A stretch of DNA of 64,000 nucleotides from Roseomonas sp. (GTDB lineage Bacteria; Pseudomonadota; Alphaproteobacteria; Acetobacterales; Acetobacteraceae). The stretch lies in contig JADCGA010000019.1 in assembly GCA_020249265.1 (NCBI GenBank), positions 124,001 to 188,000 on the forward strand. Reading direction: 5' to 3'. Each line of letters begins with the position of its first letter. The first letter of the stretch is position 1. A program made the translations under genes and the position numbers. Under the pieces are notes generated by a model. The model was not told the DNA's origin, did not search any database, and was given only the letters and a program-made list of their open reading frames with translations. Below are positions 7,759 through 16,937 of this stretch, in pieces.

Positions 7759-9690
7759 ATGGCGACGAAAGCGGCGGCAGGGGCGGAACCGGTCGAAGCC
7801 CGCGACGAACAGGTGGAGGGCATGATGCTCGACATCCAGTCAGCGGCGGTGAAGAAGCTGATCGCCCGCGGCAAGGAACGCGGCTATGTCACCGTGGACG
7901 AAATCAACGCCGTCCTGCCCTCAGAACAAGTGTCTTCGGAAATGATCGAAGACACCATGGCAATGCTGAGCGAAGCCGGCATCACCGTATCCGAAGCTGA
8001 AGAAGCGGAAGAAGGCGAAGGCGCGCTGGTTAAGCCCGTGACGCGCGCGGATGGTGAGGAAGAAGAAGAAGCCGGCGGCAATGTGGATGAGGAAAGCGTC
8101 GGGCGCACCGATGACCCTGTCCGCATGTACCTGCGCGAAATGGGCAGCGTTGAATTGCTGTCCCGCGAAGGCGAAATTGCCATCGCCAAGCGGATCGAAG
8201 CCGGGCGCGATATGATGATCGGCGGCTTGTGCGAAAGCCCGCTGACCTTCAGGGCGATTCTGCGCTGGCATGAAGCGGTGCGCCAGACGCCGCCCCGCAT
8301 GCTGCTGCGCGACATTATTGACCTGGAAGCAACGCAATCCGCCGGCAGTCCCGACGCCGCGGCTTCAGCCGCCGCCGCCGTAGTTGAGGAATTCGAAGAA
8401 GGTGAGGAAGGGGAAGGCCTTGGGCTTTCACTCTCCGCACTCGAAGAAAAACTGAAGCCGGAAGTGCTGGCCAATTTCGAGCAGATTGAAGCGATTTACG
8501 CGAAGCTGTCAAAGCTGAGTTCCAAGCGCATGGAAGCCTTTACCTCGGGCGAGGAATTGGCGCTGCGTGGGGAAAAGAACTACGAAAAGCTGCGCCAGGA
8601 ACTGATCACGCTGGTTGAAAAGGTGCAGTTGCACAATAACCGCATCGAAGAACTGGTTGATCAGCTCAAAACACTCAATCGCCGCATGACCACGATGGAA
8701 GGACAGGTGCTGCGCCTGGCCGATAGCCAGAAGGTGAAGCGCGATGAATTCCTGACCCAATGGCGCGGCAGTGAAATGGACCCCGCCTGGCTGGAACGCG
8801 TGGGTAATCTGCCGGGCAAGGGCTGGAAGCCCTTTGTCGCGAAATACGGCACCGAGGTTGAACAAATCCGCGCGCGCATCAGTGAAGCGGCGAATGAAAC
8901 CGGCCTGCCGGTGGCGGAATTCAAGCGGGTTTACGCCACCGTGTCGCGCGGCGAACGCGACATGACTCAGGCGAAGAAGGAAATGATCGAAGCCAATCTG
9001 AGGCTCGTGATTTCCATCGCCAAGAAATACACCAATCGCGGCCTGCAATTTCTGGATTTGATCCAGGAAGGCAATATCGGCCTGATGAAGGCGGTGGATA
9101 AGTTCGAATATCGCCGTGGCTATAAATTCAGCACCTATGCGACCTGGTGGATCCGCCAGGCCATTACGCGTTCCATCGCGGATCAGGCGCGCACTATTCG
9201 CATCCCCGTGCATATGATTGAAACCATCAATAAGCTGGTGCGCACATCACGCCAGATGCTGCACGAAATCGGGCGAGAGCCTCAGCCGGAAGAACTGGCC
9301 GAAAAGCTTGGCATGCCGCTTGAGAAAGTGCGCAAGGTGCTGAAGATCGCCAAGGAACCGATCAGCCTTGAAACCCCGATCGGGGATGAGGAAGACAGCC
9401 ACCTTGGCGATTTCATTGAAGACAAGAACGCGATCATCCCGATTGATGCCGCGATCCAATCCAATCTGCGCGAACAAACCACGCGCGTGCTGGCCAGCCT
9501 GACCCCGCGCGAAGAACGCGTGCTGCGCATGCGCTTTGGCATAGGCATGAATACGGACCACACGCTTGAAGAAGTGGGCCAGCAATTCAACGTGACGCGC
9601 GAACGCATCCGCCAGATTGAAGCCAAGGCACTGCGCAAACTGAAACACCCAAGCCGCAGCCGGAAACTACGGTCGTTTTTGGATAATTGA
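7759..9690 (+). CDS. rpoD: RNA polymerase primary sigma factor (sigma-70)
   Basis: It encodes 643 residues. Region 1.1 is at the N-terminus, then region 1.2 ([10 protein letters not shown]), an acidic non-conserved insert, region 2 ([17 protein letters not shown], then [15 protein letters not shown]) for -10 recognition and melting, region 3 ([12 protein letters not shown]) and region 4 ([20 protein letters not shown]) for -35 recognition. The C-terminus [12 protein letters not shown] is typical of alphaproteobacteria. ATG 7759 is preceded by GGAGTGG. It probably shares transcripts with dnaG. Confidence 0.98.
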   Translation: MATKAAAGAEPVEARDEQVEGMMLDIQSAAVKKLIARGKERGYVTVDEINAVLPSEQVSSEMIEDTMAMLSEAGITVSEAEEAEEGEGALVKPVTRADGEEEEEAGGNVDEESVGRTDDPVRMYLREMGSVELLSREGEIAIAKRIEAGRDMMIGGLCESPLTFRAILRWHEAVRQTPPRMLLRDIIDLEATQSAGSPDAAASAAAAVVEEFEEGEEGEGLGLSLSALEEKLKPEVLANFEQIEAIYAKLSKLSSKRMEAFTSGEELALRGEKNYEKLRQELITLVEKVQLHNNRIEELVDQLKTLNRRMTTMEGQVLRLADSQKVKRDEFLTQWRGSEMDPAWLERVGNLPGKGWKPFVAKYGTEVEQIRARISEAANETGLPVAEFKRVYATVSRGERDMTQAKKEMIEANLRLVISIAKKYTNRGLQFLDLIQEGNIGLMKAVDKFEYRRGYKFSTYATWWIRQAITRSIADQARTIRIPVHMIETINKLVRTSRQMLHEIGREPQPEELAEKLGMPLEKVRKVLKIAKEPISLETPIGDEEDSHLGDFIEDKNAIIPIDAAIQSNLREQTTRVLASLTPREERVLRMRFGIGMNTDHTLEEVGQQFNVTRERIRQIEAKALRKLKHPSRSRKLRSFLDN

Positions 9691-9726
9691 GGGTGTGACG
9701 GGGGCGCTGCTCCCTCACCCACACCC
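9691..9726. terminator. Possible hairpin between convergent rpoD and LysR genes
   Basis: GGGTGTG at 9691 pairs with CACACCC at 9720-9726, and there is further partial pairing inside. It overlaps the end of the LysR gene and has no clear T-tract, so terminator function is uncertain. Confidence 0.35.
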
Positions 9727-10689
9727 GCTCGACACCCCCTGCGCGTCGCACCAGGCCAGCGCTTCATCCTCCGCTTTCTGATCCGCTGCGCGGATCAGTT
9801 CCAGATATGCCTGCTCCGCCGCGCCAAGGGCACGGTTGCGCAACGTGATGATGCCGGGATGGATCGAAGCCCAAGGGGCGCGCTGCCAGGGCAGCGCCAC
9901 AATGTCACCGTGGCGCAGAGCCTCTATCGCCATGGTCACACTCACACCTGCGACGGCATCGCATTGCGGCAGCAGTTTCAGGGTGACGGTTGGGCTTTCA
10001 TGCACCAGCGCAGGAAAGGCCGGATGCGGCTGGCCCAGGCGGCGTGCTTCTTCGCGGGCCGCTATATGCGGCGCCTGCACTTCGCGCGGGGCGCGGCCAA
10101 TAAAGGCCAGCGGAAAGGACATGATATCCGCCAGGCTCACGCTGCCGCGCTCAGCCAGCGGATGGCCGGCGCGTGCCACGAAAACCGCAGGCTGAGGGCA
10201 CAGCTTTTCCACCATCAAGGCAAGATCAGCCACGAAGCCGCGTAGATCCATAACGCCAATGGGGGCTTCGCGTTCCAGTATTGCAGCGGGCACTTCCGTC
10301 CAATTGGCGGAAACCAGCCTGACCCGCGTATTGGGAAAGGCGGTTAGCATGCGCGCCGCCGCGGTCAGGCAGATTGTCTCGGCCATATAGGCGCCGGCAA
10401 TCACGTCCAAATCATGGGTCTGGGTGCCGCGTGCCTCGGATAAATGCCGGTCCAGCCTTTCCAGACTGTCCAGAATGGCGCTGCCTTCGGCAATGATGGC
10501 GCGGCCGAGATCGGTAGCGATCACACCGCGCCGGCTGCGTTCAAATAGCCTGCCGCGCAGCCTGGCTTCCAGCCGCGCCAGCGCGCGGGTCAGCGCCGGT
10601 TGGGCAATGCCCAGCACGCGGGCGGCGCGGACCAGGCTGCCGTGATCATCTATGGCCTTGACCAGCCGAAGTTCCCTGGCCTCAATCAT
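9715..10689 (-). CDS. LysR-family transcriptional regulator
   Basis: It encodes 324 residues. The N-terminal winged helix-turn-helix (residues 1-60; ELRLVKAIDDHGSLVRAARVLGIAQPALTRAL) is followed by a periplasmic-binding-protein-like effector domain. It is divergent from the FGE-sulfatase-HAD operon across a 105 bp gap that contains an inverted repeat. By the usual LysR logic it is the likely regulator of that operon, perhaps responding to a sulfate ester or its product. That link is inference. Confidence 0.93.
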   Translation of the reverse strand: MIEARELRLVKAIDDHGSLVRAARVLGIAQPALTRALARLEARLRGRLFERSRRGVIATDLGRAIIAEGSAILDSLERLDRHLSEARGTQTHDLDVIAGAYMAETICLTAAARMLTAFPNTRVRLVSANWTEVPAAILEREAPIGVMDLRGFVADLALMVEKLCPQPAVFVARAGHPLAERGSVSLADIMSFPLAFIGRAPREVQAPHIAAREEARRLGQPHPAFPALVHESPTVTLKLLPQCDAVAGVSVTMAIEALRHGDIVALPWQRAPWASIHPGIITLRNRALGAAEQAYLELIRAADQKAEDEALAWCDAQGVSSGCG

Positions 10690-10740
10690 ATACCACCGGT
10701 GGAATTAAAGATTGCCAAAAAGGTATTGGGCATGCTTGTC

Positions 10741-10760
10741 GCAAAGCTGGCATGCTTTGC
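10741..10760. promoter_or_regulatory. Inverted repeat, candidate LysR-type operator
   Basis: GCAAAGC-N6-GCTTTGC is a perfect 7 bp dyad in the divergent gap between the LysR gene and the FGE gene, 34 bp before the FGE start. Position and symmetry suit binding by the adjacent regulator; this is not shown directly. Confidence 0.5.
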
Positions 10761-10794
10761 AAGCGGGTAAATACCTCGGGGACGGGAAGGCGGC

Positions 10795-11754
10795 ATGAAT
10801 CAAGGGCCAGCGCGGTCCGGGCAGACGCATGAAGGCGACGCCATGGCCTGGATTCCGGGCGGCAGCTTCATGATGGGTTCGGATCAGCATTACGCGGAAG
10901 AAAGGCCCCGCCACAGCGCGAAGGTTGCGGGGTTTTGGATGGACCTGACCACGGTGACCAACCGGGCATTCGCCCGTTTTGTCGCCGCGACCGGGCACAT
11001 CACCGTGGCGGAGCGTCCGCTGGACCCGGCGCTTTATCCCGGCGCCGCGCCTGAGATGCTGGCCCCCGGTGCGCTCGTGTTCCGCATGACGGATGGGCCG
11101 GTGGATACGCGCGATATCCGCAACTGGTGGCATTGGACCAAGGGCGCCTGCTGGCGCGCGCCGGAAGGGCCGGGCAGTGATATTGCGGGCCGGGAAGAAC
11201 ACCCCGTGGTGCATGTGGCCTTTGAAGATGCCAGCGCCTATGCCGCCTGGGCCGGCAAGGATTTGCCCTCGGAAGCCGAATGGGAATGTGCCGCGCGCGG
11301 TGGGTTGGAAGATGCTGAATTCACTTGGGGTGATGAATTGGCGCCGGGCGGCGTGCATCTGGCCAATACGTGGCAAGGCCCCTTCCCCTGGCGGAATTTT
11401 GAGGCCGATGGCTTCCCCGGCACCTGCCCGGTGCGAAGCTTCCCGCCCAACGCCTATGGGCTTTTTGAGGTTTGCGGCAATGTCTGGGAATGGACCCAAG
11501 ATTGGTGGGCCGCCAAACACGCCGCCGATCCCGAAAGCCCCTGCTGTGCGCCCGAAAACCCGCGCGGGCCGGGCATGGAGGCTTCCTTCGACCCCCTTCA
11601 GCCCGCCATTCGCATTCCGCGGAAGGTGGTAAAGGGCGGTTCCTTCCTATGCGCGCCATCCTATTGTCGGCGCTACCGCCCCGCGGCGCGCCACGCCCAG
11701 ATGGTGGATACAGGCATGAGCCATATCGGCTTTCGCTGCATCCGCCGCCCATGA
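10795..11754 (+). CDS. Formylglycine-generating enzyme (sulfatase maturase)
   Basis: It encodes 319 residues of the FGE-sulfatase family. FGE oxidises the active-site cysteine of sulfatases to formylglycine in an oxygen- and copper-dependent reaction. Visible motifs are WIPGGSFMMGSD at the N-terminus, the middle LPSEAEWECAARGG, GNVWEW, and the C-terminal GGSFLCAPSYCRRYRPAARH. C286 and C291 have the same 5-residue spacing as the catalytic C336/C341 of human FGE. No signal peptide is seen, so maturation would precede export. Its substrate is probably the sulfatase encoded 25 bp downstream. Confidence 0.94.
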   Translation: MNQGPARSGQTHEGDAMAWIPGGSFMMGSDQHYAEERPRHSAKVAGFWMDLTTVTNRAFARFVAATGHITVAERPLDPALYPGAAPEMLAPGALVFRMTDGPVDTRDIRNWWHWTKGACWRAPEGPGSDIAGREEHPVVHVAFEDASAYAAWAGKDLPSEAEWECAARGGLEDAEFTWGDELAPGGVHLANTWQGPFPWRNFEADGFPGTCPVRSFPPNAYGLFEVCGNVWEWTQDWWAAKHAADPESPCCAPENPRGPGMEASFDPLQPAIRIPRKVVKGGSFLCAPSYCRRYRPAARHAQMVDTGMSHIGFRCIRRP

Positions 11755-11779
11755 TTCGAATATCAGGAGGAGAGACAAC

Positions 11780-13387
11780 ATGAGTAAGGACAACCAACGC
11801 CCATCACGCCGGGACATGCTGCTGGGCGGCGCCGCAGGGCTCGCTGCCGGCAGCCTGGGTGGGGTGCAAATGGCGCAGGCGCAGCAGCCAGCCGCCCCTG
11901 CGCGCCCTGCGGCAGCACAAGGCCAGCCAAATATTCTGGTGATTTTCGGTGATGATATCGGCTGGTCCAATATCTCGGCCTACAACATGGGCATGATGGG
12001 CTATCGCACGCCCAATATTGACCGCATCGCGCGCGAAGGTGCGATCTTCACGGATGCCTATGGCGAGAATTCCTGCACCGCCGGCCGTTCTGCCTTCATC
12101 ACCGGGCAAAGCCCTTTGCGCACCGGCCTTTCCAAGGTGGGCCTGCCAGGCGCGCCGGAAGGCATGCGCGCGGAAGACCCCACCATTGCCGTGCTGCTGA
12201 AGGCGATGGGTTACGCGACAGGCCAATTCGGCAAGAACCATCTGGGCGACCGTGATGAGCATCTGCCCACCATGCATGGCTTCGATGAATTCTTCGGCTC
12301 GCTCTATCACCTGAACGCGGAAGACGAGCCGGAAAATCCCGATTACCCGCGTGACCCGCGCTTTCGTGATCGCTTCGCGCCGCGTGGTGTGCTGAAGACC
12401 TGGGCCAATGCGGATGGCACGCAGCGGATCGAGAATACCGGCCCGCTGACCATGAAGCGCATGGAAACGGTGGATGAGGAATTCCTGGCCGCGTCACTGG
12501 ATTTCATTGACCGCCAGCATCGCGCGGGCAAGCCGTTTTTCACCTGGTTCAATTCCACGCGCATGCATATCTGGACACGGCTGAAGGCCGAAAGCCAGGG
12601 CAAGACCGGGCTTGGCGTTTATCCTGATGGCATGGTGGAACATGATGGCCATGTCGGCCAATTGCTGAAGAAGCTGGATGATCTTGGCATTACGCAGAAC
12701 ACCATCGTGATCTACAGCACCGACAATGGCGCCGAAGTGATGACCTGGCCCGATGGCGGTTCCACACCCTTCCGTGGTGAAAAGGCGACTGCCTGGGAAG
12801 GCGGCTTCCGCGTGCCCTGCATGATCCGGTGGCCCGGCCGCATTCAGCCAGGGCAGGTGTTAAACGATATCTTCTCTCACCAGGATTGGTTGCCGACTTT
12901 GCTGGCTGCAGCCGGTGAACCGCAAATCAAGGAGAAGTTATTGGCGGGTCATCGGGCGGGGCGGCGCGATTACAAGGTGCATCTGGATGGCTATAACCAA
13001 TTGCCGCTGCTGACTGGCTCCGGCCCCGGCGCGCGGCGGGAGATGTTCTATTTCACCGATGATGGTGATTTGGCAGCGCTGCGCTACGATCACTGGAAGC
13101 TGCATTTCATGATCCAGGAACATCATGGGCTTGAGGTATGGGAACGGAGCTTCACACCGCTACGCCTGCCCATGCTGTTCAATCTGCGCGCTGATCCGTT
13201 TGAACGTGCCACTGAATCCATTAATTACAATCGCTGGCGGATTGAGCGCGCCTTCGCGCTGGTGCCAGCGCAAGGTTACGTCGGGCGCTTCCTTGAAAGC
13301 TTCAGGGATTTCCCGCCGCGGCAACGCCCCGGCAGCTTCAGCCTGGGCGATGCGATGGAACGCCTGCGGCGTGCGCCGGGGAATTGA
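11780..13387 (+). CDS. Arylsulfatase-type sulfatase, Tat-exported
   Basis: It encodes 535 residues. The N-terminus has a twin-arginine-like signal (SRRDMLLGGAAGLAAG). The mature part begins with the metal site IFGDDIGWSN. The formylglycine motif is SCTAGR, with C99 as the residue to be modified. The canonical pattern is C-x-P-x-R, and here Pro is replaced by Ala, a variant used by a subset of sulfatases. YSTDNGAE supplies further metal ligands. ATG 11780 follows a perfect AGGAGG. It lies in an operon with its likely maturase upstream and a HAD phosphatase downstream. Confidence 0.93.
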   Translation: MSKDNQRPSRRDMLLGGAAGLAAGSLGGVQMAQAQQPAAPARPAAAQGQPNILVIFGDDIGWSNISAYNMGMMGYRTPNIDRIAREGAIFTDAYGENSCTAGRSAFITGQSPLRTGLSKVGLPGAPEGMRAEDPTIAVLLKAMGYATGQFGKNHLGDRDEHLPTMHGFDEFFGSLYHLNAEDEPENPDYPRDPRFRDRFAPRGVLKTWANADGTQRIENTGPLTMKRMETVDEEFLAASLDFIDRQHRAGKPFFTWFNSTRMHIWTRLKAESQGKTGLGVYPDGMVEHDGHVGQLLKKLDDLGITQNTIVIYSTDNGAEVMTWPDGGSTPFRGEKATAWEGGFRVPCMIRWPGRIQPGQVLNDIFSHQDWLPTLLAAAGEPQIKEKLLAGHRAGRRDYKVHLDGYNQLPLLTGSGPGARREMFYFTDDGDLAALRYDHWKLHFMIQEHHGLEVWERSFTPLRLPMLFNLRADPFERATESINYNRWRIERAFALVPAQGYVGRFLESFRDFPPRQRPGSFSLGDAMERLRRAPGN

Positions 13388-13408
13388 AGAATGGGGCGGG
13401 GGAGTAGC

Positions 13409-14386
13409 ATGATTGCAAGACGATCTTTAGCGGCTTTGCTTTTGGCCCCGCCCGCTGCTGCTTTGGCGCAAGGCGCGGACCCTTTGCCTTCCTGGCGCGA
13501 AGGGCCGCGCAAGCGTGCGCTGCTTGATTTTGTCGCTTCCGTCACGCGCGAAGGTAGTGCGGATTATGTGCGCCCCTCGGCGCGCATTGCGGTGTTTGAC
13601 AATGACGGTACGCTTTGGGTGGAACAGCCGGCCTATGTGCAATTGCTGTTCATTCTGGACCGCATTCGCGCCTTGGCGCCCGCCAATCCCGCCTGGCAGC
13701 AGGATGCTGTTTTTCGCGCAGCCATCGCGGGCGACATGCATGGCGCCATGGCGGGCGGTAATGAAGGGCTGTTGCGCCTGGCTGGCGCTGCCATGGCCGG
13801 CAATACGCCGGAGGAATTTCAGGCCATCGCGGCTGAATGGCTGAAGACGGCGCGGCATCCGAAGTGGAACCGGCCCTATACCGCCTTGGTCTATCAGCCC
13901 ATGTTGGAAGTGCTGCGCTTTCTGCGTGCTTCGGGCTTTGGCACCTTTATTGTCTCGGGCGGTGGCGTTGAGTTTGTGCGTGCCTTTTCTGAGGAAACCT
14001 ACGGCATTCCGCCGCATCAGGTGGTAGGGTCAAGCTTCGCGCTGACAGTGGGTGAAGAAGCGGGGCGGCTCATGCTGCGGCGCGAACCGCGCGTGGATTT
14101 CATTGATGATGGGCCGGGCAAGCCGATTGGCATTGCGCGCCATATCGGTAGCCGCCCGATTGCCGCCTTCGGCAATTCGGATGGTGATTATGAAATGCTG
14201 CGCTACACCACGGAAGGCGCAGGGCGACGCCTTGGCATGATCATTCGCCATGATGATGCGGCGCGTGAATTCGCCTATGACCGCGAAAGCCATATCGGGC
14301 GCTTGGCGCGCGCTTTGGATGCAGCGCCGGCGCGTGGCTGGCAGGTGGTATCCATGCGGGAAGATTGGGCGCGGGTGTTTGCGTGA
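13409..14386 (+). CDS. HAD-family phosphatase, exported
   Basis: It encodes 325 residues from ATG 13409 (Shine-Dalgarno GGGGGAG); a start 18 nt upstream is less likely. A cleavable signal peptide ends near residue 22 (AALAQG). HAD motif I is FDNDGTLW with D64 and D66. Motif II is FIVSGGG, and motif IV is near FGNSDGDYEM. The cap region and the exported location fit the periplasmic HAD hydrolases sometimes paired with sulfatases. The substrate is unknown. It is the last gene of the FGE-sulfatase operon. Confidence 0.88.
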   Translation: MIARRSLAALLLAPPAAALAQGADPLPSWREGPRKRALLDFVASVTREGSADYVRPSARIAVFDNDGTLWVEQPAYVQLLFILDRIRALAPANPAWQQDAVFRAAIAGDMHGAMAGGNEGLLRLAGAAMAGNTPEEFQAIAAEWLKTARHPKWNRPYTALVYQPMLEVLRFLRASGFGTFIVSGGGVEFVRAFSEETYGIPPHQVVGSSFALTVGEEAGRLMLRREPRVDFIDDGPGKPIGIARHIGSRPIAAFGNSDGDYEMLRYTTEGAGRRLGMIIRHDDAAREFAYDRESHIGRLARALDAAPARGWQVVSMREDWARVFA

Positions 14387-14754
14387 AGGGCGTGGGCGTG
14401 AAAATAGCCTGAGCAGAGGATCACGATCCTCCAACTATCTTGGGGCATTGGTCATCTGACCGAGGCTAAAGGCCCCACCTTTCTGGCCTATCGCCCACGC
14501 CGCCTTTGCCTTGGTCCCGTACAATATCGGCGCCGCCCCGTTCTTATTTCCATTTCCACCAAACCGGCAGCAATCCAAGCTCTGACTTGCTATAAGTGAG
14601 AGGATGCGATGTGTAACCTTCCCATGAACCACGGCGTAAAGACCCAGGGCGTTGTTCCAATCACGCTTGACCCATCTGCTCAAGCCGCCCCGCAAGGAGT
14701 TGCCTTGGAATGCCGAGTACCTGCCTGTCAGCCTGTCCTTTGGTATCGGGCCTG
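14387..14754. other. Non-coding gap upstream of the ECF sigma operon
   Basis: About 370 bp. The only sizeable frame (minus strand, 14435-14695) has no family resemblance, no ribosome-binding site and poor codon bias, so I leave it out. The stretch is less GC-rich than its surroundings and contains the candidate ECF promoter at 14613-14640. Confidence 0.5.
14613..14640 (+). promoter_or_regulatory. Candidate ECF (sigma-F type) promoter
   Basis: GTAACC at 14613-14618, a 16 bp spacer, then CGTAAA at 14635-14640. Caulobacter SigF promoters, as I recall them, have GTAACC, 16 bp and CGAA, so this fits an autoregulated promoter of the sigma/NrsF operon. It lies 115 bp before the sigma start. Confidence 0.55.
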
Positions 14755-15351
14755 ATGGATAAGCCGGGCCATGCCGCCGCCGCGCCTGATGATCGTGATG
14801 CGCGTGATCTGCGCTGGTCGCGCCTTATGGCTGCGGCCCAGGCGGGGGATCGGCGCGCCTATGAGGATTTGCTGCGCGAATGCCTGCCGCTGCTCCGTCA
14901 GATCTGCCGCGCCAGGCTGCGCGATGCGACGGAAGCCGAGGATGCGGTGCAGGACACGCTGCTCAGCATCCATCGTGCGCGGGCGAGCTATGATGCCTCT
15001 CGCCCGTTTCGCCCCTGGTTGGTCGCCATTACCGAAAGGCGGGCGCTTGACCGCCTCCGTGCCCGTGGCCGCCGTTCCGGGCGCGAGGCCGCGCTCGATC
15101 TGGCGGCGGAACTCCCGGCACATGAAGGCAGCGCCGATGCGGCGATAGATGCCAATCGTGCGGCGGCGAAATTGCGCGACGCCGTGCAGGATTTGCCGCA
15201 ATCCCAGCGCACCGCGCTTGGGCTGACCAAGCTGCAGGACCTGACGTTACAGGAAGCAAGCGTGCGTTCCGGCATGAGCGTGGGGGCGATCAAGGTCGCG
15301 ACGCATCGCGCGGTGCAAACCCTGCGCCGCAGACTGACGGGTCGGGAGTAG
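14755..15351 (+). CDS. ECF RNA polymerase sigma factor (SigF-like)
   Basis: It encodes 198 residues from ATG 14755. Sigma region 2 is at residues about 25-95 (EDAVQDTLLSIHRAR, RPFRPWLVAITERRALDRLR). Sigma region 4 is at about 140-195 (LTLQEASVRSGMSVGAIKVATHRAVQTLRRRL). The gene ends 6 bp before an NrsF-type anti-sigma gene, the pairing known for Caulobacter SigF-NrsF, which responds to heavy metals and oxidants. A longer frame from 14710 adds an unconserved leader. Confidence 0.93.
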   Translation: MDKPGHAAAAPDDRDARDLRWSRLMAAAQAGDRRAYEDLLRECLPLLRQICRARLRDATEAEDAVQDTLLSIHRARASYDASRPFRPWLVAITERRALDRLRARGRRSGREAALDLAAELPAHEGSADAAIDANRAAAKLRDAVQDLPQSQRTALGLTKLQDLTLQEASVRSGMSVGAIKVATHRAVQTLRRRLTGRE

Positions 15352-15357
15352 CGCCTC

Positions 15358-16002
15358 ATGCAAAGCGAAGACCTGATCCTCCGCCTGGCCGATGATCTCC
15401 GCCCTGTTCGCCCGGCCAAGCCCCCTGGCGCGGCAACGGCACTTTGGCTTGGGATGGCTGCCGCTGCCATCATTGGGGCGGTGCTGTTTTGGGGCCTGCG
15501 CCATGATCTGGCGGAACGCCTCGCCACCGGGTTCGAGGCGCCGCAATTGGTGACGGCCCTGGCAACGGGCGTGCTTGCCGCCTTCGCCGCCTTTCAATTG
15601 GCATTGCCAGATCGCAGCCGGCTTTGGGCATTGCTGCCGCTGCCGGCTGTCTTGGCCTGGCTTGCCACCATGGGCTGGGGCTGCTTGCAGGATTTTGTGA
15701 AAATGGGGCCGGAGGCCTTGCATATCGGGGTAAGCCTGCCCTGTTTCAGCTTCATCCTGGGCCTGGGCTTGCCGCTCACTGCGGTCATGCTGTGGCTGTC
15801 CCGCCATGGGGCGTGGTTCAGTCCGGGGCCTGTTGCCGCCTTGGGTGGGCTGTCTGCCGCGGCGCTGGCCAGTATTGGCCTGAGCCTCATTCATCATTTG
15901 GATGCGGCGTTGATGGTGCTGATTTGGCATGGCCTATCTGTCCTGGTGGTGACCGCGATTGCGGCGAAGCTCGGACCCCGGGTGATGCGGCTTGGGCGCT
16001 GA
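15358..16002 (+). CDS. nrsF: NrsF-family (DUF1109) membrane anti-sigma factor
   Basis: It encodes 214 residues with six predicted membrane segments after a short cytoplasmic N-terminus (SEDLILRLADDLRPV) that would hold the sigma factor. The two conserved cysteines of the family are C109 (GWGC) and C129 (LPCFSF), which in Caulobacter NrsF are needed for sensing. It is in an operon with the sigma gene upstream. Likely stimuli are metals, chromate or oxidants, by analogy. Confidence 0.9.
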   Translation: MQSEDLILRLADDLRPVRPAKPPGAATALWLGMAAAAIIGAVLFWGLRHDLAERLATGFEAPQLVTALATGVLAAFAAFQLALPDRSRLWALLPLPAVLAWLATMGWGCLQDFVKMGPEALHIGVSLPCFSFILGLGLPLTAVMLWLSRHGAWFSPGPVAALGGLSAAALASIGLSLIHHLDAALMVLIWHGLSVLVVTAIAAKLGPRVMRLGR

Positions 16003-16063
16003 GGCGGATGAGACAAGACCGGTTGCTCTGTGTTTCGCGCAAAGGATAGAGAGATTTTCAAGC

Positions 16064-16855
16064 ATGCTCGCCTTTGAAACCATGATCAGGTTATCCGCCT
16101 CCATCGGCGTGCTCAGCATCATGCTGATCCTGCAGCATGCCTTTCCGCGTCGGGCGCAGCGGCTTTACTGGCGGCGTTGGCCGAGCAATTTCGGGCTGGT
16201 GGTGATTTCCTCCCTGCTCGTGCGGCTGCTTATCCCAACCGCCGCCATCGGGGTGGCGCTTTATGCGGAAAGCCAGGGCCTTGGGCTGCTGCGTTGGCTT
16301 GGCGTGAATGAGGTGATCGCGGGCATCCTGGCGGTATTGCTGCTGGATATGATCATTTATTTTCAGCACCGGGTTTTTCACGCCGTGCCCATCCTGTGGC
16401 GTCTGCATCGCGTCCATCATGCGGATACGGAATTGGATGCTTCCTCGGGCCTCCGCTTTCACCCGATCGAGATTTTGCTCTCCATGGCCATCAAGATGGC
16501 GGCGGTGGTCGCGCTGGGCGCGCCTGCCGAAGCGGTGCTGGTGTTTGAAGTGCTGTTGAACGCAACCGCCATGTTCAATCATTCCAATGTCGCCTTGCCC
16601 CTTTGGCTGGATCGCGGGCTGCGATGGGTTCTGGTGACGCCGGATATGCACCGCGTGCATCATTCGGTGGTGCGTGCGGAAACCGACAGCAATTTCGGCT
16701 TCTGCCTTTCCGTATGGGATCGGGTTTTTGGCACGCATATTCCGGAACCCGCCGCCGGGCAGCTTGGCATGGTGATTGGCGTTGATGAGTTCCGTGCCGA
16801 TGAGGAACAGCGCTTGGATCGGCTGCTGACGCAACCTTTCAGGGGTGGGGCGTGA
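16064..16855 (+). CDS. Sterol desaturase / fatty acid hydroxylase family membrane protein
   Basis: It encodes 263 residues from ATG 16064, preceded by AAAGGATAGAGAG. Several N-terminal membrane helices precede the di-iron histidine motifs typical of the family: QHRVFH, HRVHHAD, FNHSN and HRVHHS. Such enzymes use O2 to oxidise lipids. It starts 61 bp after nrsF on the same strand and may be part of the sigma-F regulon, a reasonable membrane-repair output. The substrate is unknown. Confidence 0.9.
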   Translation: MLAFETMIRLSASIGVLSIMLILQHAFPRRAQRLYWRRWPSNFGLVVISSLLVRLLIPTAAIGVALYAESQGLGLLRWLGVNEVIAGILAVLLLDMIIYFQHRVFHAVPILWRLHRVHHADTELDASSGLRFHPIEILLSMAIKMAAVVALGAPAEAVLVFEVLLNATAMFNHSNVALPLWLDRGLRWVLVTPDMHRVHHSVVRAETDSNFGFCLSVWDRVFGTHIPEPAAGQLGMVIGVDEFRADEEQRLDRLLTQPFRGGA

Positions 16856-16903
16856 TTGGGTGTAGTCTGCCCACCCTATGTTGTTGCATTTCGAGCATCT
16901 TCA

Positions 16904-16930
16904 CGCGTTCAGATTTGCCATCTGAACGCG
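16904..16930. terminator. Bidirectional hairpin terminator
   Basis: The 11 bp perfect stem CGCGTTCAGAT / ATCTGAACGCG has a 5-nt loop. It lies between the convergent desaturase and phosphoesterase-like genes. T-rich sequence follows on the plus strand only weakly. Confidence 0.65.
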
Positions 16931-16937
16931 ATCTGTT

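Noticed and set aside
14435..14695. Minus-strand 86-codon frame
   Set aside because: No ribosome-binding site, no family resemblance, unusual codon use, and it overlaps the likely ECF promoter.
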